From NCBI GenBank assembly GCA_964036045.1, contig OZ038381.1, positions 105,219,367 through 105,283,366 on the forward strand: a stretch of DNA of 64,000 nt. The letters are read 5' to 3'. Below the pieces are notes generated by a model that ran no database searches, had not been told where the DNA came from, and saw nothing but the letters and a program-made list of their open reading frames with translations. A program made the translations under genes and the position numbers. Shown here piece by piece: positions 33,584 through 44,700 of this stretch (positions are counted from its first letter, which is position 1; the number at the start of each line of letters is the position of its first letter). Source of the DNA: Eutreptiella sp. 'Long Island Sound 2002'. Its lineage: Eukaryota > Euglenozoa > Euglenophyceae > Eutreptiales > Eutreptiaceae.

Positions 33584-34613
33584 TCAGGCCGACACCACAG
33601 ACTTCGTCTGTGTCAACCGCATCATAGCAGAGCCATGGCGGCAATGCTTTGCGGTTCCCCCTGTTGACATCGGAGAATCGGAGGACCCCCTCACAGAAGA
33701 GGAGCTGGATCTGGTTGAGGGGTATATGGATCAGCCCTTTCACGACTGGGGAAACCAGCGTGAGGGCAAGGGCCAGGACAGAGCCTGGTGGGAAGTGGAC
33801 TCCATCGTCTCCGGTTCCTATGATGGGAATACCTTCCTACAGAGGGTGCTGGATCACATGTCCAGCCAGGACGAGCTGCCCGGCAGCGGGCCACCCACCT
33901 ATGGCGATCTCTTCCGAGGCAAGACCAGAGATGGCCCTTTGGGCCACCTTGGAAGACCGCTTGAGCCGAAGCTGAGCGGGGTCGCTACCCCTCAAGTAAG
34001 CTCAGTGGTCCGGGTGCGCGGAAAAGCCAAGGCGAAATCCGATGATTGCCCCAAGATTCAGGCATTGAGGGCCAGGCTGAAGCAGAAGTATGGTGACACC
34101 TTCTTCAGCGGTAGGCCTGTGTTTCCCCCACCGTTGCGTGGACCGTATGGCGAGGCCAAGATACGACTGAAGCAGGACCCCCGTGTGTATCGACACCGGG
34201 AGTTCGCCCTGCGGGGCGAGAGGAAGGAGGCCATGGGGAAGATCCTCCGGGACTTCATCGGAAGAGGCCGGCTCGAGCCGTGCCACTCCGAATGGGCCTC
34301 TCCATGCTTCGTCGTCCCCAAGAAGGTGGCCGGTGAATGGCGGCTCGTGGTCGACTACCGCGGCCTAAACGCCCAAATGCAGCATGACAGCTATACGCTG
34401 CCCCTCATCGAGGATATGCTGCAAAAACAACACCGGCGGAGGATCTTCACGGTGATTGACCTGAAACATGGTTATCATCAGATGCCTCTCGCCGAAGAGT
34501 CCCGTGCCTGCACAGCCATGAGCATTCCACTTGGACCTCTCCAGTGGAAGGTGATGCCCATGGGCGTTACCAACGGCAATGCAGCTTTTCAGCGGATGCT
34601 GGAGAACTGTTAA
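33570..34613 (+). CDS. pol: Pol middle part: reverse transcriptase, N-terminal half
   Basis: It continues pol after the frameshift near 33,575. RT begins around 34,210 with the fingers region (ILRDFIGRGRLEPCHSEWAS), then WRLVVDYRGLN, motif A in IFTVIDLKHGYHQM with the metal-binding Asp at 34,458-34,460, and motif B in IPLGPLQWKVMPMGVTNG followed by AAFQRM. The enzyme copies element RNA into cDNA in particles. The frame ends at TAA (34,611-34,613), the first three bases of a 77-bp insertion between motif B and motif C. Element A lacks the insertion. Confidence 0.88.
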   Translation: MEGLDQADTTDFVCVNRIIAEPWRQCFAVPPVDIGESEDPLTEEELDLVEGYMDQPFHDWGNQREGKGQDRAWWEVDSIVSGSYDGNTFLQRVLDHMSSQDELPGSGPPTYGDLFRGKTRDGPLGHLGRPLEPKLSGVATPQVSSVVRVRGKAKAKSDDCPKIQALRARLKQKYGDTFFSGRPVFPPPLRGPYGEAKIRLKQDPRVYRHREFALRGERKEAMGKILRDFIGRGRLEPCHSEWASPCFVVPKKVAGEWRLVVDYRGLNAQMQHDSYTLPLIEDMLQKQHRRRIFTVIDLKHGYHQMPLAEESRACTAMSIPLGPLQWKVMPMGVTNGNAAFQRMLENC

Positions 34614-34687
34614 CCACGCAACTGAATTGCTCCACGGGTTAACATGTAAAACGATTTGAGCCGTAGGTGAAGTTTTACAAGCACCTG
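34611..34687 (+). other. 77-bp insertion in the reverse transcriptase
   Basis: Compared with Element A, these bases interrupt the RT between motif B and motif C. They start with an in-frame TAA. Because 77 is not a multiple of three, they also shift the frame; exact removal would rejoin the two RT frames. Inside are GTTAAC repeated at 34,609 and 34,637 and a perfect inverted repeat, GTAAAAC (34,645-34,651) and GTTTTAC (34,672-34,678). A small insertion or an intron-like segment are both possible. A clear target duplication is not visible (only CTG is shared). Confidence 0.6.
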
Positions 34688-35878
34688 CTTGAGCCGGTGC
34701 GTGACTGTGCGGACCCCTTCGTGGACGACGTCATCATCGCGTCCGGGGACCCCAGTATGAGCTACGAGGAGCTCCTGGAGGCACATGAGAGGGACGTCAG
34801 TCGAGTGCTGGACCTCCTGGTTCGGCACAAACGCACGGGCAGCAGTGACAAGGCCACCATTGCGGTAAGCGAGGTGGTCTTCGCTGGCCACGTAGTCGGG
34901 AACGGGCAGCGAAAGCCCATACCTGGCAAGGTGGCTGCGATTGAGCACTGGGAAAAGCCCAAGACGGTCTCTGAGCTACGGGCGTATCTGGGGTTCTGCA
35001 ACTACTACTCGGGGTATATCAAGATGTATGCCGAGTATGGAGCCCCCATGACGGCCATGCTCAAGGGCAACCGAGAGGAGACCAAGAAGGGGTCCAAGAA
35101 GGCTCTGGTCTGGGATGCTGAGTCCGACCGAGCCTTTGAGGGGAGGAAGCAGGCGCTGCTATCCGCAGTGGGTCTGCACCTCGTGGATCCCGACCGAGGG
35201 TTCGTCCTCCGCACCGACGCTTCAAACTACGCCGTCGGTGCTGTGTTGGAGCAAGTGCTTGACGAAGGGAGGCACGTGCCTGTGGCCTTCTGGAGCCGAG
35301 TCCTGGCGGAAGGCCAGAGACGGACGTGGACGCCCCGTGAAAAGGAGGCGTATGCCATCGTCATGGCTCTCAGGAAATGGGCTGGGTACATAGCCCTCCA
35401 TCCCGTCACCGTCTGCGCCGACCATCAGAGTCTGCAGTCGTGGCACAAGGAGCACGTGGACACCCCCTCTGGTCCCGCCTCCCGACGGGCAAGATGGCAT
35501 GAGACCTTGGCCAAGTTCGACCTCACGGTTGTGTATATTCCTGGGAAGGATAACACCGTGGCGGACTGTCTCAGTAGATGGGCCCATCCCGCCAGCAAGG
35601 GCATGACGGATATCTCTGCCCATGGCGATGAGGCTGAGACCGCTGAAGCCAAGAGGATCATTAAGATGGAGCGCCTGATGGAGGAGGAGGGCATTAAATG
35701 CTTCGTCGTCATGGCTGCGGATGCCCCCCTCGCAGAGAGGTTGAGCAGAGCGGTCAGAGTACTCGCCCCTGAGGGAGCTGAGTCCGACAAGCACCTCTTC
35801 CCGAAGTCTTGCCTCCGGACGACTGGACCGACGATTACGCCAAGTCTGAGGCCTTTGCGGCCGAGTATAGGGCTGTGA
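34688..35878 (+). CDS. pol: Pol: reverse transcriptase C-terminal half and RNase H
   Basis: It opens with RT motif C, FVDDVIIAS, whose catalytic Asp pair is at 34,721-34,729 region. The thumb/connection follows (VFAGHVVGNGQRKPIPGKVA, then LRAYLGFCNYYSGYI). RNase H follows: FVLRTDASNYAVGAV (first catalytic Asp at 35,216-35,218), EKEAYAIVMALRKW (Glu) and CADHQSLQSW (Asp), ending near the gypsy hallmark GKDNTVADCLSR at 35,546-35,581. RNase H removes the RNA strand during cDNA synthesis. The frame runs to 35,878, but real homology leaves it near 35,805, where a second frame change joins the integrase frame. Confidence 0.88.
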   Translation, partial: LEPVRDCADPFVDDVIIASGDPSMSYEELLEAHERDVSRVLDLLVRHKRTGSSDKATIAVSEVVFAGHVVGNGQRKPIPGKVAAIEHWEKPKTVSELRAYLGFCNYYSGYIKMYAEYGAPMTAMLKGNREETKKGSKKALVWDAESDRAFEGRKQALLSAVGLHLVDPDRGFVLRTDASNYAVGAVLEQVLDEGRHVPVAFWSRVLAEGQRRTWTPREKEAYAIVMALRKWAGYIALHPVTVCADHQSLQSWHKEHVDTPSGPASRRARWHETLAKFDLTVVYIPGKDNTVADCLSRWAHPASKGMTDISAHGDEAETAEAKRIIKMERLMEEEGIKCFVVMAADAPLAERLSRAVRVLAPEGAESDKHLFPKSCLRTTGPTITPSLRPLRPSIGL

Positions 35879-37320
35879 CCGACCCTGATGACGGGCAGAA
35901 GTGGCCAAAGGGGCTGACTGAGGAAGATGGCAAGCTCTACCGTAATGGTAAGCTGCTAGTACCGGAGTCCCGGGTGCTCGAGCTTTGCGGAGCTTGGCAC
36001 CACCACATGCTGCACCCAGGGGTCAAGAAGCAAGCCCTTGACATGCAGCGCCGGTTCGAGATCGACCATATCGTTCTCTACACCGCCATCAAGAAGGTCA
36101 GGAAGGGTTGTTCGGTCTGCCAGGCCTGCAATCCCGATAACCGGAACGTCAAGGGGGAAGGCCAATGGACCCCGGTTCCTGACCAGCCCATGGAGAGCGT
36201 GGCCATGGACGTCTTCTCCAGGCCCGAAGTGCACATTGGCAAGGAGACCTTCGACTGTGTGGTTCTTTGTGTGGATCGCCACAGTGGCTACGTAGTAGCC
36301 GTTCCGGCACGCAAAAAGGGGTTGCTTGCCAAGGAAGTCGCAGTCATGATGATTCTTCATTGGCTGACCGTCTTTGGCATCCCCCGCACCATTTGCAGTG
36401 ACCGAGGGCCCCAGTTTACTGGTGGCTTGTTCAGGGCTATGTGCTCCCTTATGGGAATACGTCATGCCAAGAGCGTCGCCTATCTCAGCCGGTCTAACGG
36501 CCGGGCTGAAGTGGCTGGACGGCAGCTGTTCGAGAAGCTGCGCAAGATTCACATCACCAATCCACGTCGGAACTGGTTTGAGGAGATGTGGCCTGCACTG
36601 AAGGCCCATCATGACACACCCACTCCGGGTGGTTTGTCCCCTCACCAGATTCTGTTTGGCCGGCACCCCCTGGGTAGGGGACTTCCCTTGTCTGGTGATG
36701 GCATGGCCATGGATGCCAAAGAATTCTTTGCGCGGCAAGAGGCAACAGCGCGGGACATCCGCCAGCAGCTCGAGAAGGAGCATGCTGAGCGTCAGAAGTC
36801 CGCCCCGAGCTCGACAGCGCAGAAGTTCAGGGTGGGAGACCCGGTGTGGGTGATCAGACCCCGCCCTATGGGCACCCACCGAACCAAGACCTGGTTCACA
36901 CCCGGAGAGGTGGTCCGCAGGATTGGTGAGGACACCTACCGCATCAAGGTCGGTCACGGACAGTTCCGGGAGCGCCACGAGAGTCAACTCCGTGTGCGGG
37001 AACCCGACCTCCGTGGCCAACATGTGTTCCTGAGCTATGCCGCACATGAGGCCGATTCGGACGACGACTATGCTGAGCAGGACGACTATACAGTCGAGAA
37101 GATCCTGGCTCAGCGTCCGAAAGCCTCGGCACCCGGAGGCATGGAGTTCAAGGTTCGGTGGCGAGGGTATGGGCCGTCCCACGACACCTGGGAACCCGTC
37201 TCCTCGGTCGTGCCGCGGGTTAACACTCCCTTCATGGAGTACATCCGCAAGCACAAGACCAAGATCCATGCCTCGGACTTGGCAGCACTCACCCGGGCGA
37301 TTGCAGCCAGGGGTGCCTGA
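35809..37320 (+). CDS. pol: Pol C-terminal part: integrase with chromodomain
   Basis: This 503-codon frame carries a zinc-binding HHCC domain (H64-H69, C101-C104/C107), the catalytic core with D134 (VAMDVF), D198 (CSDRGPQF) and E234 (GRAEVAG), spacing D-X35-E, and an SH3-like C-terminal part (FRVGDPVWVI...WFTPGEVVRRIGEDTYRI). From about residue 427 comes a chromodomain: YTVEKILAQR, EFKVRWRGYGPSHDTWEPV, with aromatic-cage candidates Y427, W451 and W461. This domain order defines chromoviruses, in which the chromodomain is thought to steer integration to marked chromatin. The frame itself is intact. It is joined to RNase H through a frame change near 35,805, so no upstream start of its own is expected. 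Confidence 0.92.
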   Translation: MPPDDWTDDYAKSEAFAAEYRAVTDPDDGQKWPKGLTEEDGKLYRNGKLLVPESRVLELCGAWHHHMLHPGVKKQALDMQRRFEIDHIVLYTAIKKVRKGCSVCQACNPDNRNVKGEGQWTPVPDQPMESVAMDVFSRPEVHIGKETFDCVVLCVDRHSGYVVAVPARKKGLLAKEVAVMMILHWLTVFGIPRTICSDRGPQFTGGLFRAMCSLMGIRHAKSVAYLSRSNGRAEVAGRQLFEKLRKIHITNPRRNWFEEMWPALKAHHDTPTPGGLSPHQILFGRHPLGRGLPLSGDGMAMDAKEFFARQEATARDIRQQLEKEHAERQKSAPSSTAQKFRVGDPVWVIRPRPMGTHRTKTWFTPGEVVRRIGEDTYRIKVGHGQFRERHESQLRVREPDLRGQHVFLSYAAHEADSDDDYAEQDDYTVEKILAQRPKASAPGGMEFKVRWRGYGPSHDTWEPVSSVVPRVNTPFMEYIRKHKTKIHASDLAALTRAIAARGA

Positions 37321-38781
37321 TCAGCGCCCTGAGCTCTCCCCTGATGCATTTTGAGCGCTTGTGTGGTCGACGAATCGTCCCTCACTTGCTTGCTCTCTTA
37401 CATCTTCCAGTGACCTGCCATCGGAGTGGCCATATACCCCCCCCTGCTGAATCCAGAGGAGGATGGCCCCTCTCTTCTTCTATTTGTCACTCCCCCCCCT
37501 GCTGAATCCTTGGGAAACCAGGTAGGGCGACTGACCTTCACACGTTTTGAGCTCTTGGGGCCTTGAAGCCCATACGTCGTTGCGCAACGGATGCCGCTGT
37601 CATCGGCATTGCGATTTTTTTTTTGGTGTGTGGTCTGGTTCCATGGCACTTGCGGAATCCAGACCAGTCGACGTGTGTCTCGAGACTATATATGGCCTGA
37701 ACTCAGGTGTTTTCCTGTCCACCCTCCTGCATTGCCTTATCCTAACCGGGGCGTGGTTTGGCGCTCTATCCAGAGTGTGTTTACACGCCTATTACCCCAT
37801 CTATTACTTGTTTTTCTGCCCCCCAGGATATGTGCATCTGTATGTCAGCCCATCACTGAAGTGTGGACTGTTTTTTTTTTCCCCTGACGGGATGCGAATC
37901 GACTACGAAGGCGCCCTGAGTTGCCGTTTACATGCTTTTACTTAAGGTCCAGCCTGGACCAGTACCAGATTCTTCTGTTTGAGTGCCCGTGATACCGTGT
38001 GCCCTATTCGCTGTGATGTGGATATCCTGATGGCGCCAGGCGGGAAGCCCAGTTGCCTGACTACACTCCCAGCGGTCCGCCACTGTCAGTCCCAGTGTGA
38101 GCCTACCCACTTGCAGACGCACTTGCAGTAGGATGGCGTCCTCCGGTGCTCCTGACCTCGGTCAGTCTGCCTGGGAAACTGGTGGTTTGAGGAGTTGACG
38201 CCTCCGCCCACACTGCATGAGGACTCCCTCATGTATGGCCTTCGTGGTAAAAGGGCGAGGGAAAAGACTGCCTTGACGCCCGATCCCTTAAGGAGGAGCT
38301 CGTTCGGCTGTACCACTCTGGAGTCGCGTCGTATGGATATGGGCATGGTGCGCCCGAGGAAGGACCCGTGGGGACTCTCCCCCAGCCGGCGGGCCTTGAG
38401 AAGCTTGGGGTAGCCTGGTGGATCTTTGTGGTCGCTCTCGACCTGTGGGACCACCTCGGTCGTCGTGTGACGCCTATGTTGGCCGTGTATGCCACTGCCA
38501 CTGTGGTGGTGACCGTAGCAGCCGGCACCCAGTGCGCCTGGTATGGGTTAACGGGTCCTTTGGATGCCGAACAATCGCCGCCAGGACCCGGGACTTGATA
38601 CTTGATACTATACTTGCAGTTACTAACAGCTACAGCACCGTACCTGTCTTACTGTGGGGTTTGGGCAGCCTAACCTGCGAATCAGCCTGAAGTGAGGATG
38701 TGACACCCACCCTTCAGGAAATTGTCCTGGGTACCCGCTGCCATGCGTGCGTGTTATCGACCTTCCCCCAGGGTTTGCTCT
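37321..38781 (+). other. Long 3' untranslated region of Element B
   Basis: About 1.46 kb separates the pol stop from the polypurine tract. It has no convincing ORF. It is clearly related to 58,250-59,838 in Element D: AACTGGTGGTTT, GGACGCCTCCG versus TTGACGCCTCCG, GGAGGAGCTCGT, ACTCTGGA.TCGCG and CACTGCCACTGTGGTGGTGA occur in the same order. Conservation between diverged copies suggests function, for example in packaging or cDNA synthesis. Confidence 0.6.
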
Positions 38782-38792
38782 AAGGAGGGGGG
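38782..38792 (+). promoter_or_regulatory. Polypurine tract of Element B
   Basis: AAGGAGGGGGG lies immediately before the 3' LTR start TGAAGCGG, the place where plus-strand cDNA synthesis is primed. Element D has the corresponding AAGGAGGAGGT just before TGAGGCGG at 59,839. Confidence 0.85.
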
Positions 38793-41770
38793 TGAAGCGG
38801 TACCCAGAACCCCATGGCTAGGGTAGGGCATACAACCGGTCTCCGGTCCACTAACCCCATGTACGGAAGGGAAGACGCCCGTTGACGCCCGGTGCGAGCC
38901 CGGCGGGAGCGTGTTCCGTGCCGTAAAGCCCTGCATCGGCAACCGATGCACCGCCAGCGGAGATTTATATATCAGAATATCAGGAATCAACAGGGTTTTA
39001 TTTTCATATTGTTTCCGTCAATTTTTACGCTTCCGTTCTGATATTCACTGTTTTGACAGCTGGCGGTTAGCTCGCGACTTTAGCGTAACCGCCAGTTTAA
39101 CTGTTATATACAGATATTCTAGCGCAAATCGTGACGAAGACTCTAAAGTCTTCAGGAATTGCATTGATGCATCCGCAATTTTCACATCTTACACTCGCAA
39201 CCTTAATCCGCATTTTTCAGGATGTCGAAATCGGATTTTCGAATCCGACATCCCCGGACTTGATTTGACCTCCTTCGAGTGGACCTACGTGCTTCCCTAT
39301 GCACGAATCAACTTTCCTTTTCTCTTGCGCTCCATTTGTCTTAGAGATATGGGCAAAACAAAGTTGATTCGTGAGGCCACTTGTGAGGGTCATATCTCGT
39401 GCCCCTTGCGAGGAAGGACAATAAGAAAACGTGGGATGTATTCACAATACTCCTGACGTAATTTAGGAAGCTTTATATGCCTTGCGTCTCCACACGTGCG
39501 CGCTAGCGTAATGGATCATGGTCAAGAGGGTAGAGTTTGCGTTATAACTCTTTGGCCATGATATTGCGTGCGTTAAGATAGCTTTCGAGTGTAGCGCGCG
39601 AGTGTTGGTGTTGCATAGGAACTCTTCTTGAGTTCCTATGAGTGATTGACACAAAGTTATGCCCTTGGAGGGGCATGACATATAGTGGGGGGAGCTACCT
39701 TTTTGGGCATTATGGAGTATGTGCCTTGTGTTGTGTTGTGTGCCCATTTGGCGGGTCCATCGCTCCAAGCCTAACCCGCCAATGGACCTCATATTGCGCA
39801 AACCCTTCTCCATACTCCCTACGAGCAATTGCAAGCCTAATCTTCGTGGAGGGAAGCTTGTGAGGCGATCCCAAAGCGATACGTTGGGAGCAATGTGTAT
39901 GTTTTGTCACTTTCCATATTTTCATGTGCCCACTTGAGAGTTAGCGCTCGTAACCTTTCAAAGCGCCCCAAGTAGAGCACATACGTGGAATCAGAGGTCA
40001 TTGGTGTCAAGTCATTGTGTTTAAAAGGATTAGTCGATTACTCAATCCAAGCCGAAGATATTATAATATATTTGTGCGCCTTTCAAGGCACTTTTGTGTG
40101 TCTTTTTGCCAATTTTGCTGTTTTTTGCCCGTCATGATGTCAAGTAGCGACCGTGTATCTCAAAGTTGCGCCCAATTGACATCATGACCCACGTATCTTA
40201 TGAGGGTACATACTTCGGTGCCCAATATATCTTGAACCCGGCGAATAACTCCTCTTGGGCTTTGCATACCGGGGCCGCCATGTTGGCGATTTGGGACTAT
40301 CCCAAATCATGGGCTCACTTGGCGACCCTGCCAATCCCAAAAACGGAGGAGTTGGGCGACGCCCAAAAGATATGTTGGACACATATGACTTGATACCAAT
40401 CCTATGGCACACTCCGGTCCAAGTCGGGCATGTGCCTCATTTGCCCCAACCATGAGTGTGCGCATTTTCGGCCATTTTGAGCAATTTTCCACATTTTCTA
40501 CCCGCCGTGCACCATGTTCAGCTACCTCGTGCACGCCAGACGCATGGACCAATGAACCATATATGACATGGGTGTTATGTATATTGCTCCCCATGGTTCA
40601 CATACCACGTGGGCGAAGCGGAGCAACCTTCGTTAAGGTGCTAGCCCAAAGTGAGTGTGGGCAATTTTGCCATTTTGGCATTTGTGGACCCAATTGGGAT
40701 CATCACCACGCCAAGTGGCATAGAGATCTTCGGGAGCCAAGGGCATGGGAGTCTCAGTCGGACTCCTGGTGAATTGCGTATGGAATGGCGAATCAGATCT
40801 CTAAGCCGGCGTGGAGATATACTACTGGGAGCACCCCGAATTTTGGCTCATTTCGAGCAGCCAAAATGACCCCCTTTTGGGACCCCAATTTTAACCCCCC
40901 GTGTGGTCGATTGGCGGTCCCATATGTCTATGCCCACAAGGAGCCCGGACCCAATTCCAAGTTGTACAGTCCTAGGTCCTGCCTCCTATCCTGTGAGCCA
41001 TTGGCCTTGCCCCGGCCGGGCGAGCCACGCGTGAGAATTATGCCAATTTTGGTGATTTTGGCATCATGACCCCACTTGACGAACCCGTGGTGCCCTGGTG
41101 CCGTGACCTCAGAGGGAACCAGGATGGTTGAGGGCTCCAGAGAGTTCATACTCGAAGGGCATAGGGTCAGTTGCCTCGTCCCTACCTCTGGCGGGTCCGG
41201 ACGAGGGGTCAATTGTGAAGATTTGAGCTAATATCAGTTTGGGCTGAAACAGCCCATTTTCAGCTACAAACTCCCAGGGGATAATGGCGGGGCCATATCT
41301 CTGGCTCAGAGTCGAGTTGAGACCTGCTGTTGAGGGAGCATGAGGAGCTACTGTCGGTCCACCTCGGAGCCCCCTTGGTTCCGGAAAGCTCGCCTGTGGC
41401 TGGGCGGGACACCCCCCCTATTGGCAGGGTTTCAGGGTCCGGACTGAGCAGGGCATGGGTTGTGTTTGAGCCCCCGCCCCCACCAGCCACTGGGAGGGTC
41501 GGACCTGGGATTGGGATACGAGTTAGGACTGAGTGTCTATTGTCATGTGATGCCCTTACCCCAGTCCAGTCTCAACCCCATGTGTACATATCCCCATGTG
41601 TTGCTGTACATACTTTTGATCCCTCGGTGCAGAGTGGCAAGGATTCTGAAACGTTTTGTCACATGACACGAGCGTAATGATGCCCTTGTGAGCGTAGTGC
41701 TTTGCCTGCCTGCTCACCTGTGCGTGTCACCCGCAGCGTCCCGTGGCCGGCCCCCCACGAAAAGGCGTCA
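38793..41770 (+). repeat. 3' LTR of Element B (2,978 bp)
   Basis: This is a direct copy of 24,552-27,542, from TGAAGCGGTACCC to GGCGTCA, with scattered substitutions and small indels (for example in the T-run near 24,750 versus 38,997 and near 26,730 versus 40,965). The ACAC target duplication follows directly. The candidate TATA block recurs at 38,963. Confidence 0.93.
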
Positions 41771-44700
41771 ACACGTCCGGTTTCCGGTACCGTCCGTCGT
41801 TCGACTAGGGACTCAGCCAGTGCACCGGGGCTGTTTTTTGTGGATGCCGACACCTCCCCTCTCGGGTTGGGGGACGCCACGCACGGGTCCCAGAAGTGTT
41901 CGTGTGCGTGCTCCTCCTCGCCGCAAAGGGCGGGCCGGCCTGCCGGGCGCGTTTGGGTGCGCCTCACCTTCCCTTTGGCCCTTCTGTTCTGCTTCTTTGC
42001 TCGGCCCCCTCCGGGGTGGGTTGCCCTTGTCTCCTTTTTTTTTCTTTTTTGTGCCTGCTTTCTTTTTTTTTTGCGCCCCCCCCCTCTGTGTCCGGCGTTC
42101 CGTGCTTTCGAGCCCGGGGTGCCTTGGGCCTTGGCGCTGGTCTTTCCCCTCCCCACCCCGTTCTCCTTTTTTGCCCCCCCCCCACTCCGCCCCCCTCCCG
42201 AGCTTTTTGTTTCCGGTGTTTCTACTTTGCCCGTGCCGTCTCGGGCGTCTCGTGTTTTCCGGCCCGGGTCGCCTTGGGCCTTGGCGTCCTGTCTTTCCCC
42301 CCCCCTTCCTTTTTTTTTCTTTGTTGCCCCCCCCCCCCCGGGATTTTTTCTTTTTGCCCGCTATTCCCGTGTTTTAGTGTTTTTTTTGCGCCCCCGGTGT
42401 CTTCCGCGTTCTGTGTTTTCCAGCTCTGGGTGCCTTGGACCTTGGCGTCTTGTCTCCCCCCCCCTCCCTGTTTTTTTTGCCGCCCCCCCGGGTTTTTGTT
42501 TGCCTGCTTTTCCTGGGTTTTTTGTTGCTGCTTTCTTCCGTTTTGTTTTTGTCTTTTTGTTTTTGGTGTTGCGTCCTGCCTTGTTGTGCTGGTTGTGCCT
42601 TCCCAGGCCGTCGGGTGTGCTAGTGCGTGTTGCTGTCGTCGTTATGCCCGGCAGTGGCCGGTGTGCGTTTGCGCTGTGTTGTTCGGTGTGCCCTGGTTGT
42701 GCCTGTTCTCTGTGGTGTGTTGTTGCCTGTCAGGTTGCGCGTACTTGGTGGCGCGGTGCTGGCGGCCTGTTTCTTCCCCGTCTTGACCCCCGTGCAGTCG
42801 CTGCCTCTGGTGCCTTGCTTGTGTGCGGTGCTGTGCCTGTCCCTCCCCTTTGGTGCTGTGCTGAGGTTGCCTTGTTGCGCCGTTTTCTGCTATGCTGTTT
42901 CGCCTTTCGTCTGTGTGTGTTGTGTTGGTCTTGTCGTTGTGGTGCGCTCCCTGTTGTGGTGCGCCCTATCTTGCCGCCCCCCCCCCCCCGGCCTGCTGTG
43001 CGCTGTTTGTTGTCGTGTTGTGTTGCGGGGTGTTCTGGCCTGGCCTGTGGCGCCGGCTGCGTGTTGGCGTTGCCCTCCCTCCCCAGCTGCTGGTTGTGGT
43101 GCCCTTGTGGTGCAGAGTCGTGTGATGCCGCGGTCCGTAGTGTGGCCTGTTTTGCGTTTTGCCTGGTGCTGTGTGGCGTGCTTGTGTTGGGCTGGGTTCT
43201 TGCGCCGTGCTGTCCGGCGTGGTATCGTGCTGGGACTTGTTGTGCTGTTTTTGTTGTGTTCCGCTGTCGTGTGCTGCTGTGCTCCCTGCTGTGCTCTTTT
43301 TTGGACGTTATTCTTTGCCTTCCTCTGGTGCTACCGGCTGTCTCTGTCTGTCTGGTGCTCTGCGGTGGTGCGTGTTGTTGTTTGACGTGGCTGTGTCGTG
43401 TTGTGTTCTTGTGCCTGTTTCTGGTGCGCTGTACCGCTTGGTGCTCTGTTGTGCCGTGGTGCGTCTCGTGGTTCTGTGCCGCGTGTGTTGTTTGGTGCGG
43501 TGTTTCTGTCGCGTTTTGCCTCCTCAGCTGCCGTGGCCGGGTGTTGTGCTCTGTCCTTGGGTGCTGTGCTGTACTGTCCTGTTGTGCTGCCTGTGATCTG
43601 GGTGCTGTCGTTCCTTCCGCCGCGTTTCTGGCGACCTTTGCTTTCGTGGTGCCTCTTGTGTGGTGCTGTGCTGGCGTGCCTGCGTCGTTGCTTTCCGTCC
43701 GGTGCTCTCGCTCCCCTTTGGCGCTGGCTGGTGGTGTGTGTTGTTGCCTGTTTCTTTTGGGTGTTCACTATTGGGTCTGGCTGTCCGCTGTTGTCTCCTG
43801 GTGGCTCCTCTTGGCGTGTTTCAGCTCTGCTCTCCCTGTCTGGCCGGGTGGCTCACTGCCCTGTGGTTTGGTGTGGTGTGTCTCGGTGCTCTGCTCCCCT
43901 GTGTTGCGTCCCCTGGTGCTGTGCTGTCGTGCGGTGGGAGGCCGTCATGCTCTGCTGTTTGTTTGCGTTGTTGCCTGTGCCTGTTGCTTTTTTCCTCCTC
44001 CTTTCAACACCTTTGCCACACCCATATAAATGTTTTCCCTCCCTTTTCTTTTTTGAAAAAAAAAATATACACAACCCACACACCCGCGCGCAGCAAGACC
44101 ATGTATCCACTCTGCAACTTACATGCTACCCGCCGCTGGCTATGCTCTGCAACTGTTTTCGGCGACGGTGATGGTGGCCATGTGGTTGGTGTTGTTACCG
44201 GTGGTGTTCTTGAAGTTGCTAGGGGTTGACCGCATTTCTCTCAGGGCCGCTCGCCTAAACTGACGGAAGGGAGGAGAGGGGGGGCAACAGGGAAGGAAAG
44301 AGAGGTACATGGAGAAGAAAGAAAAGGAGAGGGAACGAAGTGTCGGGACGTGGCGACTTGGGAAATTTTTTCGAGTTTTACGCGCTGCTCCCAACGGTGT
44401 TTTACTTTGCGTTGACGGCTTGTTTTACGATGAGGGGCAGGTCGTTATACTCCTAAGATCGTTATGGTGCTTGCGACGTTAACTAGTCACCTATTGAAGG
44501 TTTACAGTTTTTGAGGTTTCAGGTTTCAGGTACTAGACGCCTTTCGGCCCCGGGGGGCCACCTGGTCGGGCCAGGTGATATCCTCTCCACCAAGACCTAG
44601 TGGGGGGCCCTTCATGACACACCTCCTGCCTGGTGGCGGAGTCCCCCGGGTTCACGGGGCTCCGAGCCCTGTCCCTCCCCGGCTTCCCCATTGGGCCACT

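Larger units (their letters stand above)
24552..41770 (+). mobile_element. Element B: Ty3/gypsy chromovirus with ~3-kb LTRs
   Basis: This is a full-length LTR retrotransposon of about 17.2 kb: 5' LTR, leader, gag, UAG, protease, RT, RNase H, integrase with chromodomain, a ~1.5-kb 3' untranslated region, polypurine tract and 3' LTR. Both LTRs run TG...CA and the insertion has a 4-bp target duplication. It sits inside copy IV of the array-bearing family, so it is younger than that element. By eye the LTRs differ at a few positions per 100 bases with small indels, so this is not a fresh insertion. Pol carries two frame changes and a 77-bp insertion, so this copy should not make a complete Pol without correction. 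Gag is largely open. Confidence 0.95.

Noticed and set aside
41702-44029. A 775-codon open frame on the plus strand, rich in C, V and L
   Set aside because: Adenine is almost absent from this strand and every stop codon needs A, so long frames appear by composition. Other frames are also open, and the homologous tract in copy II has a different frame structure.
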